Assembly: GCA_029718625.1 (NCBI GenBank)
Contig: CM056380.1
Span: forward strand, 101,308,759 to 101,372,758
Source of the DNA: Synaphobranchus kaupii
Taxonomy: Eukaryota > Chordata > Actinopteri > Anguilliformes > Synaphobranchidae
Length of the DNA stretch: 64,000 nt
Direction of reading: 5' to 3'
The notes beneath the pieces are model-generated. The model worked only from the letters and a program-made list of their open reading frames with translations. It was not told where the DNA came from and searched no databases. Below are positions 1 to 12,308 of this stretch, piece by piece; the stretch's first letter is position 1; every line of letters starts with the position of its first letter. The position numbers and the translations under genes are program-made.

Positions 1-3000
1 AATACTATTTTTTTCCCAAAGACTACCACCCCCCCACCCCCCACCCCCGACCCCCCAACCCCCTCCCTCCGTATTTCAAACAAGAAGAACTAATTATAGC
101 CTTAAGCAAGGAGCTTTGATGCCTTTTCCCCCAGCTGAATTCCTCTGCTGTCTTTTCCTGGGAGTGCTTTTCTCTTAGGTCCCGAGGTAAACTGCCTGAC
201 GGCCTGCGGCAGCCGCTGATGGTTCCCAGCGCATGGTACTGCACACTGCACAGAAGTGCGTTTACACACCAACGTGTCACTGCAGAGGAAACGCCCTGCA
301 AAGAGAGAAAAAAAAAAGGCTGTTTTTTTCCTTCGAAAGGACTTTTCATTGGTGTTTGCAGGGAAGCTGGACATGGACCTACTGTACTTGCTCAATTACC
401 CCCCCCCCCCCCCCCCCTCCCCACTCCCCAACAGCCCCATCCAAGGCTGGGCTATCAACGGCCTTTGGTTTTCATATGTGTATGTATGCGCTTAGCTCAC
501 TCTTATTCTGAGCAACTTGCACCGCCTGCATTTTGTTAAGTTGGTATCCATTTATAGTGTACAGCTGGATATTTACTGGAGCAGTCCTGGCCTGGCACCT
601 TGCTCAAGGGTACAACGCCGGTGGCCCACCCAGGCTTGGAAACTAGTCCAGATCTGTAACCAGTAAGCGGGTTTGCAACGATATACAGCGGTGCGTATAT
701 TTATACCACGGCCGTGTTGTTGGTGCACACCGTCTCATATTAAAGAAATTAACTCTATAGATCTGAACTGAAGTAGAAATGGGGAGACCTTTTCTGCCCT
801 GCATGTTCCTGTCTCATATCCTGCGCTCTCACATACATACAGTATGCAGGCCGATCTGCGCTGTAAATCAAGGGGTCAGTTATACATACGTTGATGAAGC
901 ATGTACCTCGTGTGTAGTCATTGCTATTTGGCTCCATTCCCAGTTTTTTATTTATTTATAGAGCCTCAGGTCGACATTCAAACAGCTTGACCCGGGGAGG
1001 TAAAGTGTTGGGAGATTCACTGCAGGCTGCACAACAAAGTAGGTTTGAAGTATCATTATATATACCAGAGTCGGAGAGATGCCCTGTACTGGGCATATCT
1101 TACCCCATTGAAGTGAACTCATACGGCCGTATGACATCCAGACATGCAGTGCATAATTGTTTTAACCGATGCGCCAAACAGTGGCTTCACCCATGTATGA
1201 GCTTCCCGCTGTCTTAACATCTAAACTCATGTGTTTCCCATCAAGGAAGTCTGTGGTTACCTTCCTGATTTTGCTGGACTGGAAAAACATAGCTAATATG
1301 GTGTGATCTGGAAAAAAAAGCTTTGATGCACGACCCTTACAAATAAACCCATGAATGCCATATGGTTTGCATTCATCTCTTAATTTATTTCCTATAAATG
1401 TCTTTTGAATATGCTCTTGGGCCAACACGTGTGTAACCAGAGTTGGAAAACAGAAGGCCGGGGAGAGCAGTTTGCGGCAGAGTGCGATCATTATGCTGGA
1501 TGCCTTTTCCCCCCTTCTTCCTGTGTCAACTGCACACAGTAGACCGGGCCACATTCTAGCTGCTTCTGCCCCGGCCAACACAAACAAACAAATAGAAGCC
1601 CCCTTCTGAGATGAAAATTCCACGCCCACAGCTGCGCCAGGAGACTACAGCACAATGCTAATTAGCAATGATTTTAAAGTTATTATAAGCGAATGAAAAG
1701 TAACATCTTGCGTTCACTCTGACTCACCAGCGGGCTGTTTTTTTTCCTTGCAGAGTTGGAGATTAGGTTACTAGATTTAGGCTTGCCAACTCTGAAGCAC
1801 ATGGGCCCAAACTCCTCAAAAGGAGCAGAATTTGCAAGCCTCTATGGGCAGGACAAAGGGGAAATGAACCTGTTTCAGTTTTATTATCCGTCTCTGTGTG
1901 ATGATTGGTGGCCACACATCACATCATCAGTAATGCTGCGGCTACTTGTCTAAAACTGTGTATGCAAAAAACATTTAAAGCGTGCTCATTTTACTATAAC
2001 AGTCAGGCACGCAAACAACAATTACAATATTACCAACAGTGGAAATAGTTTCCGCTTGTTTGCCAGTATTTCTTTCCATAGTGTTTTATCTCTCCGACTT
2101 TATGGAAATCAGACCTTCCAGGAAGAATCAAACCAAAGTACATTCAAAAACACGTTTGGGTTGCTAGGCCCACCTCATGCTCATTTACATGCACAGAGAC
2201 ACATTTAAATATACTTAACATTTTGAAATTACAATGTAAAATTCTGGAGTTTTCTTACTGTGTATCTTGGGTTTTCTTGTATCTTGTATCTTGTATGTGG
2301 GGGTGGGTCCACAGTTAAATGAACAAATATAAAAATATAAATAAAGATTTTTAAAAAATAAATAAAATGAACAGCACTGAGACTGAGAATAGATACACTG
2401 AACCAAGAGACCCATGGCACAGAATTCACATAATGCTATTATATTCAAAACAGCACAATAGGTATTTCCCTGCGTCACAAGCTGACTGCCTGCAGTGTAG
2501 AGGAAAAAGCTTCTACATAATCAGTATTGGGATTCGAATGCAGTGTTGCTTCCTGAAGTATCAGGCCAAGTGCCTGAGTGGATAGATGAATTACAATCAC
2601 ATTGGAAAGAATTTCATGGGACATTATGTAAATGGCCCTGTAAGCGAGAAGTAGTATTTTAAACAAAAATCGATGTGAGAAGGAGATATGAGAGATGAGA
2701 CTGTGGTTTTACAGAAGGTGACTGTGCTCTGGGTCTGCATATGCAGTGGTTGATTACAGAGCATTTACAAAATACACCAAAATCTTGTGTTTTTCATACC
2801 ATTGGACTCGGTTTAAAAATGGAAAACAAATCCAGTTTAGTATAATTCTAAAATATGCCTGACAAGGTTATTGAAGGGATGAAGTGCACGTGCCTACACG
2901 TCGCACAGAACATTTCAGTGCTGTCAAGAGCCCCCAAAATAAACATTTTGCCCCAAACACACACAGGATAATTAAATGACGTCAGGTTTAAGAGGAAAAT

Positions 3001-3988
3001 AATCCACCCAATAGCACGGAGGGAGCAGTTGAATAATGCTATATAATACACACAGAAGTGAGTATCATGCATCTTTTCCCTGCCCACTAAGAGGAGAACT
3101 GTTTGTATTTACTCTTTTACCCCTCTGTTTTTTCCACAATGGAATGGTCCCGACAGGGAGGATTAATTGGGGCTGACTTGTGACAGGGCCTCTCCCAAAC
3201 ACACCCTGCTGAGCCCTCAAATTGTAAACAATAGGGGTGTGGATTAGTTTTGAAACAATGTGTTTATTTAAAAAGCTCACTTCCTGTATGTACTTAACAA
3301 CTCTCCCATTAATTTTATTGGCGGCAACTCCAACCTAGAAAAATGTTATCATTGTTTAGGGGGAAAATACAAAACACAAAACAAAACAAAAAGAGAACAT
3401 TTAACCTTAGCAGTTGGTTCCTGTGAGATATAGTCACATTAAGAATGCCCAGTTTGACATATTATTTAATCTCATTTCAAAGGAAACAAATGTGCTTTTG
3501 GCCATTTTGTTTCAAACATGGTTCAGTCTGTATGTGCTTAGTATAGTACATTTTGTTTACAGACATTTTGTTGATCTCAGGTTTTGATAATTTGTAACTT
3601 TGTTATTATTATTATTTTTTGCTGAAACAGGCTACTCTTTGGCTGTGTAAAACAGCATTTTTTATACCTTGTAAGTCTACTAGCTGTAGCCAGCTCAGCC
3701 TCCGTGCCTACAAGGCTCGAGTTTCATCTGGGGAGAGCCCTGGAGCTACACCCAAAAGCCCTACCGCTCGAAGACACATCCTGTCCAAGAGGAGGGGGCT
3801 TGCAGTTTGCTGATGTAGATAAAAACAGACTGAACTGTTAATTACTAACAACATGTAGGCAAGAGGGTTACTGTTCACAGTATATGGATAAAGGCTATGT
3901 TTTTACCGCATAACATCTTTAATGATTGTCTTAATATTATCTATAAAATGTTAACTCGACATTGCAGAAACTTAAAAATTGTATACAC

Positions 3989-4029
<41 letters not shown>

Positions 4030-4139
4030 GGGGGAGAATATATGAGAAGGGCTGTAATTACTACACAGATCACCCGATATGGATGTAAATACCCTCAAAT
4101 TAAAGCTGAAAGTCTGCATATGTATATATACACTATATA
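1..4139. other. Intergenic AT-rich sequence downstream of foxp1
   Basis: Contains a C19 run (399-417), a repeat fragment (536-690) and a (TA)n run (3990-4022). ORFs up to 155 codons (1162-1629, minus) have no recognisable domains and no supporting splice context. No gene called. Confidence 0.7.
536..690. mobile_element. Fragment of a fish interspersed repeat
   Basis: Contains AGCTGGATATTTACTGGAGC and ACCTTGCTCAAGGGTACAAC with a GGTTTGCAAC end. These are typical 3' landmarks of repeats that start with CATTTAGCAGACGCTTTTAT, related to the insert at 5018-5354. The 5' part is absent. Confidence 0.6.
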
Positions 4140-4857
4140 TGACGTCACGTGTAATGGCGACGTAGTCCAGCTGTCTCGTGTTCGTGTTTGTTAATTTGAA
4201 TGTATTTTGTTGTGTCGGGTTTTGTCTTTTGTTTTTTCTTGCGCTGTGCGTCTGTTGTGGTGCGAGTAGGCGGGCTGGAGATTTTTCAGGGCACTCCTGC
4301 CGCTTGTTTTGATGATATTGGCAAATTGTCTTGCGGGATAATTTTGTTTGTGGTCGTCACCATGGAGCCGCATTCACAACATATGCTCGGGAATGTCCGT
4401 TGGATCTGCAGCAGCAAAGTCTACCATCACTCTTCACCGGAGTTGAAGATGTCGGGACTGATCAGAGAGTGCAGGCAGTCTTCAAAGGGCAACCATGGGA
4501 AGGAGTAGATGGTGCGGGGGAGGAGTGAGGCGACGAGTAGGAAGGCTGACGCAGTTCGGTGCTCCGCTTCGACAGTACATAGACCGCAACACTGCGTGTA
4601 TGGAGGAAATTCGTGGAGGCGGAGTTTGTGTTTTGCCGGACTGCTAAATGACACTGGACATCTCGGGACAGCAGGGGCTATTTTTAATCATGGCTGTATT
4701 CCAATTCCAATTTAATTCACTTACTTTGATATTGTATGTCTTAATTTGGTGTGTTTGTTTGTGTGTTGTGGGTCTGCCCCATTGTCTATGTCTTTTTTGT
4801 TGTTGCTGGTGGCTACAACTGAAGTTCCCAAAAGGAAAAATAAAAGTTATTCTATTC
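4140..4857 (+). mobile_element. Probable non-LTR retrotransposon-derived fragment
   Basis: GC-richer sequence than its surroundings, with broken open frames and a 3' end AATAAAAGTTATTCTATTCT typical of LINE tails with short tandem repeats. It ends exactly where the Tc1-like element begins. No reverse transcriptase motif is visible, so it would be a 5'/3' remnant with the middle lost. Tentative. Confidence 0.4.
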
Positions 4858-5017
4858 TATAGCCAAAAGTATGTGGACACCCCTTGGTCTGGGGCTGTTT
4901 TTAATGGTTCAGGCTAGGCTCCCTAGTTCCAGTGAAGGCAAATCTACAGCAAACAATGCTATTCTAGATGATTCTGGGTTTCCAACTATGTGGCAACAGT
5001 TTGGGGGAAGGCCCTTT

Positions 5018-5354
5018 CATTACATTACATTAGTCATTTAGCAGACACTTTTATTATCCAAAGCGACATACAATAAGTGCATACAGAAACGTCATCAAAG
5101 TCACTACAGAACAGACAAGACAAAGCACATCCTTCCCATAATATAGCATCTATCCCTAGTAATGAACGTTGAATGTAGTTCACAGTAAGCTGTGGGTAAA
5201 TCAGCTATACTACACTTCTATTCTAAATACTATCCTAAACTATAACAAACAGACAGGAAAACACAGGGAACAAGTACCATGAGGTCCTAGGTTAGAATAT
5301 CAGTCAAGGTGGAGTCTGAAGAGGTGTGTATTCAGGCCACGACGGAACGCAGGC
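5018..5354. mobile_element. Fish interspersed repeat inserted in the Tc1-like element
   Basis: Begins CATTACATTACATTAGTCAT then TTAGCAGACACTTTTAT and CCAAAGCGAC, a motif I recognise as very common in fish repeats. Ends near AGAGGTGTGTATTCAGGCCA. Tc1 homology resumes at TTTCAGAATGACAATG. Family name not assigned. Confidence 0.75.
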
Positions 5355-5680
5355 ATTTCAGAATGACAATGTATTGACATTGTAATGACATGCACAAATA
5401 GAAGTCCATACAGAAATGGTTTGTCGAGATCGGTATAGAAGAACTTGACTGGCCTGCACAGAGCCCAGACCTCAAGCCCATCAAACACCATTGGGATCAA
5501 TTGGAAAGCCGACTGCGAGCCAGGCCTAATAGCCCCACATCAATGTCCGACCTCACTAATGCTCTCCTGACTGAATGGAAATAAATCCACGCAGCAATGT
5601 TCCAACATCTAGTGAAAAGCTTTCCCAGGAGAGTGGAGGCTGTTATAGCAGCAAATGGGGTCCAACTCCGTATTAATGCC
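5355..5680 (+). pseudogene. Tc1-like transposase, C-terminal fragment
   Basis: Remnant of the DDE transposase that would cut and paste the element. Only the C-terminal part survives; the third catalytic residue (Glu) is replaced by Lys, the N-terminal DNA-binding domains are gone, and the frame is interrupted. No function is expected. Confidence 0.85.
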
Positions 5681-5742
5681 CGTGATATTGGAATGAGATG
5701 TTGGATGAGCAGGTGTCCATATACTTTTGGCCATGTAGTGTG

Positions 5743-8700
5743 TATATACTGTACATATATATATATATATATATACTGTTCTATGTCACTATTCATGCCA
5801 AAACTTTACGCGTCATCTTAAATCAGATTGATGATGATGGTACTGCTTGGCGCCATGTGCAAGTTCATTTGTATGAGTGGCAGCTATGAACGAGCATAGC
5901 AAGGCATTAAAATCACCAGCACAACCTGTCCTGCGCAGACCCGTGATCAGAGCACACAGTATAGCAGGTAAACTCAGGGGACGGAGTTTAAGCCCCAATT
6001 AAGCATGTAAATCCCACCCTTTACAGGCAAACCGCTCCAGCAGATCCCTGTCAATTTCCTGCCGCAGCGCTTGTACGGATTTACATGAATACGTTCTATC
6101 ACTTGCACTGAGCTCGGAATATTGCCTTCTGTTATGCTTTGGAGGAAAGGCTGCAGAATTTTAAGAAAGTTTTTCGCGCAAACGGCATGTGCATGTTTGT
6201 GTGTGTGTGTGTGTGTGTTTCGGCGTGCTAGCAAAGCAAATCTGGTTTTATGTACAACCCCCCGGAGGCAGCATCTTTTGTAAATTGACTCCTCAGTTCT
6301 GTCCACGGGCCAGGTACAAGGAGGTTAGCTGCCTGCCTCCGATAAGCTGGCAGAACCTATCAACCTCGCGAGAAGATAGCGCCCCGTGTGTCTGTCATGC
6401 TTTTATCGTCAGCTGAGGTGAGACTAAACCGGTTCTAAGCGGCAGTCGAAGGGCCATTTCTGTGGATTACAGATGCGACTTTAATTTCAAAGACCAGTGG
6501 TGTATCCAGGAAAGGAGCAGGCTCCGCTTGCCGCAGATTGGCAGCGTGGCCTCGATAACGCCTTTCTCTCGTTGTTCCCGTTCATCATGGGGGCCCCATT
6601 GATCTCAAAGCCGGCGGTTCATTTGTAGAATACATGGTAAATAGCGGTAGCGCGGCGGCCCGGGGCCGAGCCCGCTGCACATCCATGCCAAGTTCGCTTA
6701 CTTTACAGCGAAATACAGGAAGCCAACCACAGCCAGTCACATAATTTGTGTGTGACAGTTCAAATGTGCGGCTTCGAGGCATAGTCAGTGCAGTGAAAGT
6801 AGCCCTAGTGAATATTAGTCACAATCACAAGGTGACTGAGTAGGGTGTTCATGATGCAAATGGCGGGCGTGCTAAAGGTGTTTGGCATTGATACGCGATG
6901 ACTGAAATGGGTGCCCTAAATACCACTGAGATTTCGCCCCTTTGGGTTAACACACCTTTATATTAAAACACGAACGTTATATTATGGGCCAGCTCCTGCT
7001 CATATGGGAAGGTAATACTGTCGACCCCCCCCCCCCGTGATACAAGTTAAAACATCAATCTGATGCACCCTGCAAATAAGGGATCCATTTCCTTGAGACA
7101 ATTGCACGGCTCACAATACGTTAATATGCCGTAATATTCATGAGGAACCTTAGGGAATCTTTAATATTCGTCAAAAAATATGAATACAATGGATATTGGT
7201 GTGCCAGAATGTAATTTTCGAGACAAAATTTAGTGAAATGCATGATCACAACACAAGCATCTCTTACTTTAATATCAGTGGGTGTTATTATTAGAAAACC
7301 ATTTGAAACGATATGTCACAAGGGAGCAAATATCATTTACAAATCACTAATGAGTTGCAAACACTGTTGTAGCCTCCGGTGGAAGATGATGCCTCGACAC
7401 AGTATGTGTTCCTGGTGCAGCAGGAGACTCAGTGTTCCACAACATTCCAGGCATAAAGGAGATGGCTGTATGGTGAAAGACCCAGGACACCACATCATAC
7501 AGCAGTAATCTGCATTCTAAAACTTGAACAAGATCGTCCAAAAAGGGTACCGTCAAGTCTCAAAACACAGAAGATCAAAACGGTTGACTGCGTCCAGAGG
7601 TGGTGACTGTGTTCTACTTGTCTAATGGCTTTGTGCTTTCATTCTGAATATGCAAATTAATCTCTAAAATATGTACATATCCTGCATCATGTGAAGATGA
7701 ATTAGGTTTTGATATTAATTATTTAGCAGGCATTATTATTACGCGTTGAATCTTCTATCTGGGCAGATCGAACTCACCTTACTGCCGGACTGTCTATAAT
7801 GAGTCATCAATAAAACATTTTCATAAAGTCAGAGAGAGAGACACCATTGTATATTCTTGATCAAATTTTACATTGACTTGGCCATCCGTTCAATATGGCA
7901 TGGATGCCTTACTATAAAATAAATAAATAGAGCAGTAGGCCTACTTGAATCACCCCTAGGTTTATAAATGTGTATCAACATGGTCTTTATGGTTTGTTTG
8001 GAGGTTAATCATCAATTAATTTGAACATTTGAATTCAAATTAAAACATCGAATCCTTGAAAAATCACTTTAATCAAAAATGCATTTGTTTTTTACAGAAA
8101 CAAGATTGCAAGCTCAGTAATGTTTGAGTGTGTTTCCGTTTAGTGCTCTGGGTATCTGTTTTGTCTTTTTGTCATGAACAGAATGTTTCATTGGCAGTTG
8201 TTTACAGTATCAGGATGGAAATGACTTTGTGCTTACACTGTGTGTCGACTGCTGTGTGTGCAGTAGTACAAGTAACATGTCAGACAAGTGTTCATATGCC
8301 AAAGCTGTAATATAGATTTTAATTGTAATATTTCTTTATGAATATATTTGAATTGACTGCCCCAGTAGACCGATAATCTGTCCAAAAACTGACTGACTGA
8401 AAGTTAGATCCTATTTTTATCCTTAATGTAACATTGTGTCACAAAAAAAAAATTGCACGACTATTTTCTGTCCAATCACAATAGAAGGCGGGATGATAAT
8501 TTGTTTTACCAGTGGGGGAAAAAGGCTGATCAGATCAATTCTTTGGGATTAGAAAGACGCAAAATTATGGGGGAATGAGAATAATGACGGACATACTGTA
8601 GAAGCACAGACGATGATTGGGGGAAGGCTTTGCTGCTACACAGTCATAATAACTTAATGCAAATTATAACTAGTTAAGCACACCAAAATAATATGATACC

Positions 8701-10784
8701 ATTGTCTCAGCCAGATTGGCATTATAATGTTAGCATGTGCAAATAATTACATTTTCTCCCTGATACTATTACATTATTTGTTCTGGTTGTATTATACACC
8801 AATAAAAGCAAACATCATATTAGGATTCATGGCAGTTTTCGCATTGCATTATCAATATGTGGAAATAATTGTCTGCTGAGAGATTAAATTACATTATTGT
8901 GTATCTTTTTCAAGCCTAATAAATAATGATGGATGGCTTTTATTTTCATCACCACCTGCAACCATTTTGTCTTCCCCCTGAATGTTAAAAATGAAAAAAG
9001 TAAAGGAATTAAAGGTGGGTGTTGTTTCCTGCGTTGAAATCTAGTCAAAAACCCAGAGATAGCATCTTGCGGTTTCTCAAGCCCTTTTATATTTTTAAAA
9101 TGTGTTCCTGGTTTAAAAATGTCCAACAAAAGGATTTGATTGAGCACTAAAAATTGAGTCAGTTTGGCCTTAAAAAATACTTGAATGTGCGTGTGTATGT
9201 ATTATGTACACACATCACTCATGCAATCTGTGCATCAAAATTAATCAACATGGAGATAATAATGTTCACAAAGTAAACATGAGAAAATATGGAAATAATT
9301 TGGTATATAAATATTCGAGTATATCTCTTCTCTGTGGAAAACAGAGTGCAATAATATATACATACTGCATGGTATGTATTTATGTCTTATATAAATTAAC
9401 AATACATGTTATGGTTATGTTTCTATGTCCACATGGATTCACAGTGTATGTGTCCACGTTAGTAATGACATTGAAGCTGCTTGATTGACAGCTGGATCTT
9501 TCAGCATGCTTTCTAGAGATTGTTTCAAATTCTGGCAAACGCCTTAGATTACATGTCCGTATACTGAGACATTTCTCTCATTTACAATTCTGTTGCAGTG
9601 TAGTTTTGCATAACTTCAATTTTAATCAGTGAATTTGCACTTTGTGGAGATAAGAGAATTGATTAGCTACCAGTCTGTGGGAGACTTAATGTTTAATTGG
9701 TTCTATTTTTGCCACCCACATATCTTAATAGTCAATACAGTTCCACTAAACTCCTGTTGCATTTGATGCATTTGTTGGCATGCTGTTATTGGAGATAAAC
9801 CAAGGTAAAGACATAGTCTCAGTTAATTGGCATCAGAGAGCAATGCTGTTATAACTTCATAACTTCTTAAGTCATGCCTTGTGCACAGCTAGACGTACAC
9901 CATTGTAAAATTTACATTTTAATGAAATATTTGACTAAGTACTTGAAATCACTCTACCAGGTCTCCCAGTTGTAAAACCAACATTTCATGTTTGTGTTTT
10001 GAATGGCAGCATCAAGGAAATGAACATGCCAGTCATACAGATAGGAAAGCATCAGTGTAACGCCACAGACCACCTCAATCAAGGTTCACTGCAGGTAAAC
10101 AACGTCTATGACATGTTTCAACCATAGATTTTTGGCAGGAAAAATATTAAATTGAGAAGAAAATAGAGTAAGAGACAGAGAGAGAGAGAGAGAGAGAGGA
10201 GAGAGGGAGGGAGGGGGGGAGTGAGAGGGGGCGGTGGGACAGTTCACTCTCAAAAATCTCAAACCTGAGACAGGTACTATTATTACTATTATATATCACT
10301 TTTAATTTTATTTACTTTTATTATATATTACTTTATATTTAAACTTCAAAATGTTTCTTTGAACCCTGGCATTCTTTGTTTCAAAGAGCGATGAAAAAAG
10401 ATGTTAAATCTTTTGTTTATAAGAAAAAGTAAATCCTTGTCTTTAGAATTAGAGTGATCGAAAAGTATTCAGGTTTCCAGTCCTGTGAGGTCCTTGATTA
10501 CCATCCATCTTAACATCCTACCCATACTTCCAGCTGTATCCTGGTATACCTGTGTACAGAATATCATTATTTCATGAAATATTATGTAAATAGGACCGGA
10601 CTCCTTCTTATTGTTGCTTCATAGAGGCTCTCTGATTGACTATACTGGAAACGGTAATAATGGGGTAGGTGAGCTGCCTCCAATTGGCTAATTCAGTAAG
10701 TACAGCGCAACAGAAACTGCACACAATGAATAAGTTGAATTTAAAGAATGCCAGGCCACAAACAGCATGGTGCCTCTCATCCCG

Positions 10785-10828
<44 letters not shown>

Positions 10829-10840
10829 TGCACGCTCGCA

Positions 10841-10936
<96 letters not shown>

Positions 10937-11339
10937 CTCAGAGGCTGCATTTGCCTACAGCTGCATTTTCCGTCTGAATAACAAAGCAAAACTATTTTCC
11001 ATACCCGCGACCTTTGTGAGGGAGATTAAAAATAAGACGTTATAGCACTTTGGTATTTACACAACTGAAGTAATTACGGTTGGGTACACACAGAGGAATG
11101 CTAACTAATGTGATAAGTACTTTTATTCTTTGATCAGACCCTGCGCTTCATAACTTTCCTGTTAATTGCTTGCGCTGCTCTCTTTGAAACGTAGATTGTG
11201 CCTTCTCAAAAGGGTGTGCATTAATTGTTCTTATGTTTGAGTTCTTGCCGAAACATGCGAGTGGCGCCTTGTTTAGAGAGTGGGGTTGTGGGGGTGGGGT
11301 GGGGGGGGGGGGGTGCAGGTTTGCCTTTGAACAGCAGGT
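5743..11339. other. Intergenic AT-rich sequence
   Basis: Contains (TA)n at 5754-5774, (GT)n at 6198-6218, (GA)n at 10176-10200 and the large (CA)n array at 10788-10935. The stretch 6000-6780 is moderately GC/CpG-rich. No gene or RNA gene recognised. Confidence 0.7.
10788..10935. repeat. (CA)n compound microsatellite
   Basis: About 150 bp of CA repeats interrupted by GTGTGCACGCTCGCAAG (about 10826-10841) and a CC slip near 10886. All ORFs across it are artefacts. Confidence 0.97.
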
Positions 11340-11780
11340 GGTAATTGAAACAAAACAAGGCCTGATTAGTGAAGCATCTGGCAACTCATGATCCAAACAG
11401 AGTGCACTACAAAACCCAAACACAAGAGCCCTGGAATAAAGTGGTCATCATCTAATTAACAGAACATGTTTTAATTACCGAGTAAACCAAGCAGTGCAGT
11501 GTGTCAATTTAACTGATGTGCTAAGTGCCAGTTTACAATATCAGAAACAGACAAATAATTGGAATCTAATTACAGCCAGGTCTATTGCACACCAACGCCT
11601 CCAGCCCATCTTAATAAACAAGTTTTTACATCAAACCATGAATAGCAAATACTGCAGGCCTGCTAATTGCCCACACTGCAATATTGGGAATTTGCCAGCT
11701 TTGACTATTAAAGTAAAGCTCTTGTGTGGATTGCTGTCACTCCGCCACGCTTTAATTAGAATTAAATGAGGAGCAGAATT
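11340..11780. promoter_or_regulatory. Candidate conserved non-coding element downstream of foxp1
   Basis: About 440 bp of repeat-free, complex sequence with several TTAATTA/CTAATTA/ATTAGAATTAAA sites, flanked by simple repeats and AT-rich filler. A 91-codon plus-strand ORF (11494-11769) lies inside it, but its translation is not protein-like. Enhancer function is a guess from composition and position downstream of a developmental regulator. Confidence 0.3.
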
Positions 11781-12142
11781 TGAGTTGCGTTACTGCAATT
11801 CAATATATGTAAATACGATAACTGGTTAATCCTTTTATTTCATTTCTCTAACCCCGTGCGATAGGTGGCGTGATAATTGTAACAAGTTATCAGTTTGAAA
11901 CTCAAATAGACTATTGCATTGTGAGGAGACTGAAAAAAGTATTTCAAGATTTAGAAATACTTTTGCTTATTTAAAATGTTAGATTAATCAATATATTTCT
12001 TTGGCTTTAATTTACACCTGCGTTCCTCGTTGGTGTGTACTTTTTCAGTGCCCTACTCACGGAACCTACTGATTATGTCCAAGTGAAATGGTACAATCCA
12101 TCAATAATGGGTTTCTGTCTGTTGAGGGAAAAATCCAACGAT

Positions 12143-12308
12143 CAGGGGGGTATTTAACAAAGCAGGACTACTGAGTTAGCTGGATAACTGGAATCCGGAA
12201 CAGCTCTTTTTAGTTCAGTCCATGGTCCATATTTGGGAGGGTTCCAGGTTTTACTCAGTGCAGATATCCAGCTAACTCAGTAATCCTGCTTTGTGAAATA
12301 CCCCCCAG
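12143..12308. mobile_element. MITE-like element with ~40-bp terminal inverted repeats
   Basis: The left end GGGGGGTATTTAACAAAGCA and the right end (reverse complement) GGGGGGTATTTCACAAAGCA extend inward through GGA(C/T)TACTGAGTTAGCTGG. Total length is about 166 bp with no coding capacity. Short non-autonomous DNA transposons with this type of end are widespread in fish. Superfamily is not assigned and the target-site duplication is unclear. Confidence 0.85.

Larger units (their letters stand above)
4858..5742 (+). mobile_element. Truncated Tc1/mariner-type DNA transposon, interrupted by another repeat
   Basis: The left end AGCCAAAAGTATGTGGACAC and the right end GTGTCCATATACTTTTGGCC are inverted copies. 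The interior retains the 3' third of a Tc1-type transposase gene (LDWPAQSPDLKPIKHHW; then LRARPN and TNALLTEW; then AMFQHLVKSFPRRVEAVIAA). The 5' part is deleted right after the left end. The family catalytic Glu in NPIEH/NPIEN is Lys here (KPIKH). A 340-bp foreign repeat lies inside. The element is dead. Confidence 0.92.

Noticed and set aside
1162..1629. 155-codon minus-strand ORF
   Set aside because: No recognisable motif, no codon or splice support; chance ORF.
1735..1953. Pyrimidine tract plus GCAG followed by a 65-codon plus ORF, resembling an exon
   Set aside because: No donor or partner exon seen, and the translation is not recognised.
10608..11045. ORFs over the CA array
   Set aside because: Dinucleotide repeat translation.
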